64,000 nt of DNA. Source: Fimbriimonadaceae bacterium (GTDB lineage Bacteria; Armatimonadota; Fimbriimonadia; Fimbriimonadales; Fimbriimonadaceae). A program made the translations under genes and the position numbers. The notes beneath the pieces are model-generated. The model made no database searches. It was not told the origin of the DNA and was given only the letters and a program-made list of their open reading frames with translations. Of this stretch, positions 59,952-64,000 are shown piece after piece. The stretch is taken from contig JALHNM010000001.1 in NCBI GenBank assembly GCA_022843485.1, positions 372,001 to 436,000 of the forward strand. The letters run 5' to 3'. Position 1 is the stretch's first letter. Every line of letters starts with the position of its first letter.

Positions 59952-60399
59952 TCGCCAGGTCGAGCACTAGCCCCGCCACCTCGGCGAGCGACTGCTTGAG
60001 TTCGCACTCCCAGACCGTCACGACGGCGTAGCCCGCCTCGCGCAGCCGCGCCGAGTCCCGGTCGTGACGGGCCTGGTTCGTTTCGACCTTCGTCCGCCAG
60101 AACTCCGCGTTCTGGGTCGGGGTCTTGCCGTCCCGACACCGGGGGCAGCCGTGCCAAAAACACCCTTGGACGAACACGCAGACCCGGGCGGGCCCGAAGA
60201 CGACGTCCGGAGTCCCCGGCAGCTTCCGCACGTTGACCCTGTAGCCCCGGGCACCGGCAGCCCAGAGGGCTCGGCGTAAGGCGAGTTCGGGCTTGGTCCC
60301 CTTGCTCCGGTTGCCCTGCATGCTCCGCCGCGTCTGCTCGCGGACGACCCAGGTCTCGCGCAGGCGGTTGATCCCGTACGCCTGGGTCGGCTCGGACAC
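59935..60399 (-). CDS. vsr: Very-short-patch-repair endonuclease Vsr
   Basis: The 154-aa protein matches Vsr: [50 protein letters not shown] with zinc-binding residues, [20 protein letters not shown] and [10 protein letters not shown]. The catalytic Asp lies in GTPDVVF. It nicks DNA beside T:G mismatches formed by deamination of 5-methylcytosine. Usually a Dcm-type methyltransferase gene is adjacent; none is visible here. TACACT lies 6 nt before the GTG start at 60399. Confidence 0.92.
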   Translation of the reverse strand: MSEPTQAYGINRLRETWVVREQTRRSMQGNRSKGTKPELALRRALWAAGARGYRVNVRKLPGTPDVVFGPARVCVFVQGCFWHGCPRCRDGKTPTQNAEFWRTKVETNQARHDRDSARLREAGYAVVTVWECELKQSLAEVAGLVLDLAISRCP

Positions 60400-60502
60400 C
60401 CTAGCAGTGTACTGCCCCCGCCCCGCCAGGCTCCCGCGGCGCTCCTCGGGCCCGTCTGGTCGATCCAGGCTGGGTCCCGGCCCAGGCATCTGCCTTCGAG
60501 AC

Positions 60503-60532
60503 TTGACACCGTGGAAAGCGCATGGGTACCAT
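60503..60532 (+). promoter_or_regulatory. Consensus promoter of the prepilin gene (leaderless)
   Basis: TTGACA (60503-60508) and TACCAT (60527-60532) are 18 nt apart, and GTG 60539 is 6 nt after the -10 box. This is the only exact TTGACA among the promoters noted in this window, which suggests strong expression. Confidence 0.75.
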
Positions 60533-60538
60533 AGTGGC

Positions 60539-61282
60539 GTGGTGGTTGCATTAGGCTCATATTGCAAACCGTTCGCTCCAGCACGAGCGAGCCGGGCGTT
60601 CACGCTGATCGAGCTCCTCGTCGTGGTGGCGATCATCGCGGTGCTCGCCGCTATCCTGTTCCCGGTCTTCGCGCAAGCCAAGCTGGCCGCCCAGAAGACA
60701 CAATGCGCGAGCAACCTCCGCCAGATCGGCATCGCCCTCACTCTCTACGCGAACGACTTCGACGGTCGGTTCCCGGGCTCTTCCCACGAGGCGGGGTTCG
60801 TCGAGGAAGGGGCCTGGATCTTCCAACTCCGGCCCTACGTGGCGAACACGGACGAGATTCGGATCTGCCCCGCCGACTCGAAGCGCGAGGAGCGTCTGCG
60901 AGAGGGAGGGACGAGCTACGTGCTCAACGAGTACATCGTCGTCGATGGCGAGGGCGCCCAACTCGTGCTCGACGCGATGCCTCGGCCTAGCGACTCCATC
61001 ACCACCTTCACGGTCGCCGATAGCTCGGGGTCGACGTGGCAGCAAGACCACACCCACAGCCGGAACTGGATCCGCCGGCCGTTCGACCGCAACTGGCGGC
61101 GCATCCTGGCCGACATCCAGCCGGACCGGTTCCGGGCAGGCGTCGGCCGCGGGACCGAGAACCGGACCGAAGGGAGCGCCAACTACCTCTACGCCGACAC
61201 TCACGTCCGTTCGCACCCAGCCGCTCGCGTCAAGGGTTGGGCGGACACCAACGACAACTTCGCCCTCCCCCCTGTGGATTGA
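60539..61282 (+). CDS. Type IV prepilin-like protein (DUF1559/H-x9-DG class)
   Basis: The 247-aa protein has a short leader, then [20 protein letters not shown] with the prepilin cleavage site A/F-T-L-I-E, the helix region and [20 protein letters not shown] followed by [19 protein letters not shown]. The C-terminal [13 protein letters not shown] segment corresponds to the N-x-x-x-x-D-G-H-type region. It is likely a pseudopilin of a type II/IV-like secretion or surface system. The GTG start at 60539 is set by the promoter. Two choice-of-anchor M proteins follow on the same strand. Confidence 0.88.
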   Translation: MVVALGSYCKPFAPARASRAFTLIELLVVVAIIAVLAAILFPVFAQAKLAAQKTQCASNLRQIGIALTLYANDFDGRFPGSSHEAGFVEEGAWIFQLRPYVANTDEIRICPADSKREERLREGGTSYVLNEYIVVDGEGAQLVLDAMPRPSDSITTFTVADSSGSTWQQDHTHSRNWIRRPFDRNWRRILADIQPDRFRAGVGRGTENRTEGSANYLYADTHVRSHPAARVKGWADTNDNFALPPVD

Positions 61283-61286
61283 ACCG

Positions 61287-62027
61287 ATGCGTCGATCACT
61301 CACCCTCTTCGCCCTTGCCACCGTCTCCACTGCCGTCGTCTCCCCCGCCCAGGCCCAGTTCTTCGGGCTCGTCTGGCTCAGCGGGCACGTCGACGCCCTC
61401 TACGCCACCTACCAGGCCGGCCAACTCGGCCTCGGATTGAACAACGTCGACGAGGGGTGGGAGCGCGACCCGGCCCGCGTCCTCCTCGGCGTCCCGAAAC
61501 AGGCCCGCTCGCAATGGCCCTCGGGCAGCCAGTGGGCGTTCTTCTCCAACCCCGGGGCCCGGGTCTGGGTGTTGCCCCAGACCCAGAACTTGGCTCTCCT
61601 CTACGCTGGCGTCTCGTCCGAGTCGATGACGGGGACGACGTTCGACCGGTACCTGAACACCGATCCCCGAGTGAACCGACTCGGCAGGTGGGTCGGGTTC
61701 GAGGTCAAGGCCGTCCGCGGCCCAGGCGAGTTCGCGGTCTGGCAGACCGACTCGTTCGGCAACCCCGTCGTCTGGGTCGCGACCAAGGATGGGCTCGGGG
61801 CCAACGACGTCGTCTGGACCCTCGAGGGTGGCCACGTCCACGTGAACTGGGGGTTCTCGGCGCGGGGGCGCTACGAGGTCGACGTCGTGGTCTCCGCGCG
61901 GCTCGGCGGGCAGCGGATCGAGAGCCCGGTCACGACCTACACCTTCGGCGTCGAGTGGGGCTTCCCGATTCCCGTCGACGACGTGGGCACGGTCCCCCTC
62001 GGCGCACGCCCCGCCTCGAAACCCTGA
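61287..62027 (+). CDS. Secreted choice-of-anchor M domain protein
   Basis: The 246-aa protein has a signal peptide (RSLTLFALATVSTAVVSPAQ) and one domain of the surface-anchored/choice-of-anchor M type: GSQWAFFSNPGARVWVLPQT, GPGEFAVWQTDSFGNPVVW and GGHVHVNWGFSARGRYEV. These H-x-H-x-N-W-x-F signatures are the family core. It has no PEP-CTERM tail, unlike the next gene. It starts 4 nt after the prepilin stop, so they are probably co-transcribed. Confidence 0.85.
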   Translation: MRRSLTLFALATVSTAVVSPAQAQFFGLVWLSGHVDALYATYQAGQLGLGLNNVDEGWERDPARVLLGVPKQARSQWPSGSQWAFFSNPGARVWVLPQTQNLALLYAGVSSESMTGTTFDRYLNTDPRVNRLGRWVGFEVKAVRGPGEFAVWQTDSFGNPVVWVATKDGLGANDVVWTLEGGHVHVNWGFSARGRYEVDVVVSARLGGQRIESPVTTYTFGVEWGFPIPVDDVGTVPLGARPASKP

Positions 62028-62111
62028 CTCCTCACATCGTTCCTCCGTCCGGAGCCAACTTGGCCCCGGCGACTGCCTACCGATCGAACCAGAAAGGACA
62101 TAAAACACACC

Positions 62112-62849
62112 ATGAACACACGAACCTTAAGCGCGGCCCTCGCCGCATCGCTCCTGACGTGCTCCCTCACCGCGGGCGCCCAGTTCACCAACGTCCTCAC
62201 CGAAGGCGAGGTCGATTTCGGGATCAAGTACGACGCCGCCGAGGGGTGGGAGTTCGAGCTCCACGACGAGACGAACAACGTCGAGTACGAGCTCGGTGAG
62301 ACCCTGCTCGTGGCCCCCGAGGACGCCCGCCTCTCGCGCCCGGGCGGGGTCCAGTGGGACTTCCTCGGGGTCGGCGCAGGGGAATCGGTCTGGGTCTTGC
62401 CCCAGAACGAGATCAGCGGGCTCCTCTACTTCGGCGTGGGTTCGGAGGAGATGACGGGCGACGTCTTCGACTCTTACTTTGAGGCCGACGCCCGCGTCAA
62501 CGACCGGGGTCGCTGGATCAAGACCACCGTCGCGGCGGTTCGCGGTCCGGGGCAGTTCTCGGTGTGGACCACCGACCAGAACGGTAACCCGACCGTCTGG
62601 GCCGCCACGGCCGACGGGCTCCAGAGCTCCGACGCCCTGTTCGGCGTCGAGGGCGGGCACACCCACTATAACTGGGGATTCACCGCGGCCGGCCGGTACG
62701 AGATCGACGTGGTCGTGTCCGCGTTCCAGGGCGGTGCGCTCCTCCAGAGCGACGTCGCGACCATCAACTTCGACGTCGTCCCCGAGCCCGCGACGATCCT
62801 CGCCCTAGCCGCCGGCCTCGCCGCGGTCGCGAGCCGCCGCAGGCGGTAG
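62112..62849 (+). CDS. Choice-of-anchor M protein with PEP-CTERM sorting signal
   Basis: The 245-aa paralogue of the preceding gene has a signal peptide (AALAASLLTCSLTAGAQFTN) and the same domain core (GGHTHYNWGFTAAGRYEI; GPGQFSVWTTDQNGNPTVW). It ends VPEPATILALAAGLAAVA plus an Arg-rich tail, a classic PEP-CTERM signal for exosortase-type sorting. An AAAGGAC ribosome-binding site precedes ATG 62112, 84 nt after the previous gene. It is likely a surface protein. Confidence 0.9.
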   Translation: MNTRTLSAALAASLLTCSLTAGAQFTNVLTEGEVDFGIKYDAAEGWEFELHDETNNVEYELGETLLVAPEDARLSRPGGVQWDFLGVGAGESVWVLPQNEISGLLYFGVGSEEMTGDVFDSYFEADARVNDRGRWIKTTVAAVRGPGQFSVWTTDQNGNPTVWAATADGLQSSDALFGVEGGHTHYNWGFTAAGRYEIDVVVSAFQGGALLQSDVATINFDVVPEPATILALAAGLAAVASRRRR

Positions 62850-62859
62850 AGACGGGGTA

Positions 62860-62891
62860 GGCCCCGGCCCGACCATGGCGCGGCCGGGGCC
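62860..62891 (+). terminator. GC-rich terminator hairpin after the PEP-CTERM gene
   Basis: GGCCCCGGCC (62860-62869) and GGCCGGGGCC (62882-62891) form a 10-bp stem with a 12-nt loop, followed by CCCTTATCC. The short T-content makes intrinsic termination likely but weak. Confidence 0.6.
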
Positions 62892-62978
62892 CCCTTATCC
62901 ACCGATCTTCGCACACGAACCCGTGCGAGTCGTCGTTATCAACTTAAAGATTGCTTTTAGGTGGACAAAGGCCAGCAG

Positions 62979-63015
62979 TGCCCCGCTTATCGTCCGCAAG
63001 GTCGATATGGGGGCA
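62979..63015. other. Two-part hairpin in the AT-rich gap before the Fic gene
   Basis: TGCCCC (62979-62984) pairs with GGGGCA (63010-63015), and inside it TATCG (62988-62992) pairs with CGATA (63003-63007). A separate TCGCAC...GTGCGA hairpin lies at 62909-62928. The surrounding 216-nt gap is notably AT-rich (AACTTAAAGATTGCTTTTAG). It could hold a regulatory site or a small RNA, but no promoter or terminator pair proves this. Confidence 0.35.
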
Positions 63016-63065
63016 CACAAGCCCAGCTGTCAACATTAAAGTGCGTTAGGGTATCATAACGACCC

Positions 63066-64000
63066 ATGACCGACCTGCGGACGACGGGCGAGTATGTCGT
63101 GCAGCCCCGTGGGTATCGGGCGTTCTTGCCCCGTCCCCTCCCGCCTGACCCGCCGATCGCCTTCGACGACGCCCTCCTCGATCTGCTCTCGCGGGCGGAC
63201 CGGTCGCTCGGGCGGCTCGACGGGCTTTCCGAGATCGTCCCCGACCCCGACCTCTTCGCCTACATGTTCGTCCGCAAGGAGGCCGAGCTCTCTTGCCAGA
63301 TCGAGGGCACCCAGTCGTCGATGGACGACCTCCTCCTCGCGGAGGCGGGCGTGCTCGGGCCGGACAAGCACGGTGACGTCGGAGAGATCGTCAACTACAT
63401 CGGGGCGATGCGCCACGGCCTTGCCCGGCTCGCCGACCTCCCCGTCTCGATGCGCCTCGTCCGCGAGATCCACGAGCGCCTCCTCTCCGGTGTCCGAGGT
63501 CAGGAGAAGGCCCCGGGCGAGGTGCGCAGGACCCAGAACTGGATCGGCGGCAGTCGACCGGACAACGCAGTCTTCGTCCCACCCCCGCCGGAGGCACTGA
63601 CCGAGGCCCTAGGAGCCTGGGAGCGGTTCGTCCACTCGGACCACCCGATGCCCCCACTCGTGCGGATCGGCCTCGCCCACGCCCAGTTCGAAACGATCCA
63701 CCCCTTCCTCGACGGGAACGGGCGGACGGGCCGTCTGCTCATCACGTTCCTCCTGTGCGAGCGCGGGGTGCTGCGCCAGCCCGTGCTCTTCTCTTCGCTC
63801 TACTTCAAGCGCCGCCGGTCGGAGTACTACGACCGGCTACAGGCCACTCGCGACCGGGGCGACTACGAGGGGTGGATGCGCTACTTCTTGACGGGCGTGC
63901 TTGACTCGGCCGAGGCCGCCGCGCAGGCCGCCTCCCGGTTGGTCGCGATGCGCGAGGAGCACACCTGCCTCGTCCGCGAGACGATGGGCCGGGCCGCGCC
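63066..64000 (+). CDS. Fic-family AMP-transferase, class II-like, truncated by window edge
   Basis: The gene runs off the right edge of the window; about 311 residues are visible. A Fic_N-type region precedes the Fic core motif ETIHPFLDGNGRTGRLL (catalytic His near residue 212). SCQIEG at residues 76-81 fits the S/T-x-x-x-E-G/N autoinhibitory helix placed N-terminal to the Fic domain, which defines class II. AMPylation of an unknown target is expected, inhibited by its own helix. TATCAT lies 8 nt before ATG 63066. Confidence 0.92.
   Translation, partial: MTDLRTTGEYVVQPRGYRAFLPRPLPPDPPIAFDDALLDLLSRADRSLGRLDGLSEIVPDPDLFAYMFVRKEAELSCQIEGTQSSMDDLLLAEAGVLGPDKHGDVGEIVNYIGAMRHGLARLADLPVSMRLVREIHERLLSGVRGQEKAPGEVRRTQNWIGGSRPDNAVFVPPPPEALTEALGAWERFVHSDHPMPPLVRIGLAHAQFETIHPFLDGNGRTGRLLITFLLCERGVLRQPVLFSSLYFKRRRSEYYDRLQATRDRGDYEGWMRYFLTGVLDSAEAAAQAASRLVAMREEHTCLVRETMGRAA

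Overview
The window is GC-rich, densely coding bacterial chromosome. It has no rRNA, no CRISPR array and no recognisable insertion sequence. Several traits point to a Gram-negative-type (diderm) bacterium, most likely Armatimonadota (Fimbriimonadia-like). These are H-x9-DG-type prepilin-like proteins, a PEP-CTERM protein, choice-of-anchor M proteins, PqaA-like and DUF1800 proteins, and a Deinococcus-like style of leaderless transcription: a TANNNT -10 box 5-9 nt before ATG/GTG recurs at many genes. The phylum assignment is inference; no marker gene settles it.

Layout. 1-9.4 kb: a truncated Fur-family gene, a small protein, DUF1800, asnS, an M48 peptidase and a minus-strand chemotaxis adaptation operon (cheC-cheD-HDOD-cheB-cheR-cheY-cheX) without cheA or cheW. 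9.5-13.4 kb: a biotinyl-domain protein lacking the biotin lysine, a pilin-like protein, accC, nusB and an outer-membrane protein. 13.5-19.4 kb: an MCP receptor, a DprE2/DprE1-like pair, queF and a PqaA-like protein. 19.5-26.6 kb: a stalk-domain protein, an HD-GYP phosphodiesterase, three PilZ-type proteins, an IscA-like protein, a TetR regulator and a ferredoxin. 26.6-32.6 kb: a GbsR/MarR regulator, lon, and a P-type ATPase preceded by a yybP-ykoY (Mn2+) riboswitch. 32.6-41.3 kb: nadA and dxs, each interrupted in frame by a related palindromic repeat, then purS-purQ, an NlpC/P60 peptidase, a DUF1611 protein and acs. 41.4-48.4 kb: VOC, DUF4870, a Gfo/Idh/MocA oxidoreductase, a SUMF1-like protein, apbE, DUF72, an atpC detached from other ATP synthase genes, and mscS. 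48.5-50.5 kb: tRNA-Leu(CAA) followed by a 1.85-kb segment bounded by an 89-bp direct repeat of the tRNA 3' half and its downstream flank. The segment carries a polytopic-membrane/prepilin fusion and a Cys-rich secreted protein. 50.5-64 kb: two PrcB-like secreted proteins, folE2, ribH, a DAHP synthase, a GYF/pilin hybrid, a cysteine desulfurase, a CPBP protease, a class III cyclase, thyX, an orphan vsr, a prepilin, two choice-of-anchor M proteins and a truncated Fic gene.

How the genes work together. The che operon supplies methylation (CheR, CheB), deamidation (CheD) and phosphatase (CheC, CheX) functions for receptors such as the MCP at 13.5 kb. The HD-GYP and PilZ genes form a c-di-GMP turnover and readout group. 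FolE2, RibH, QueF, PurS/Q, ThyX, NadA, Dxs and AroF are scattered biosynthetic genes, mostly in one- or two-gene units. No stretch longer than about 220 bases lacks a gene; the larger gaps are described under the sites they contain.

The most unusual content is the tRNA-bounded cassette, the in-frame palindromes in nadA and dxs, a family of paired hairpins whose stems covary between copies, and the pervasive leaderless promoters.
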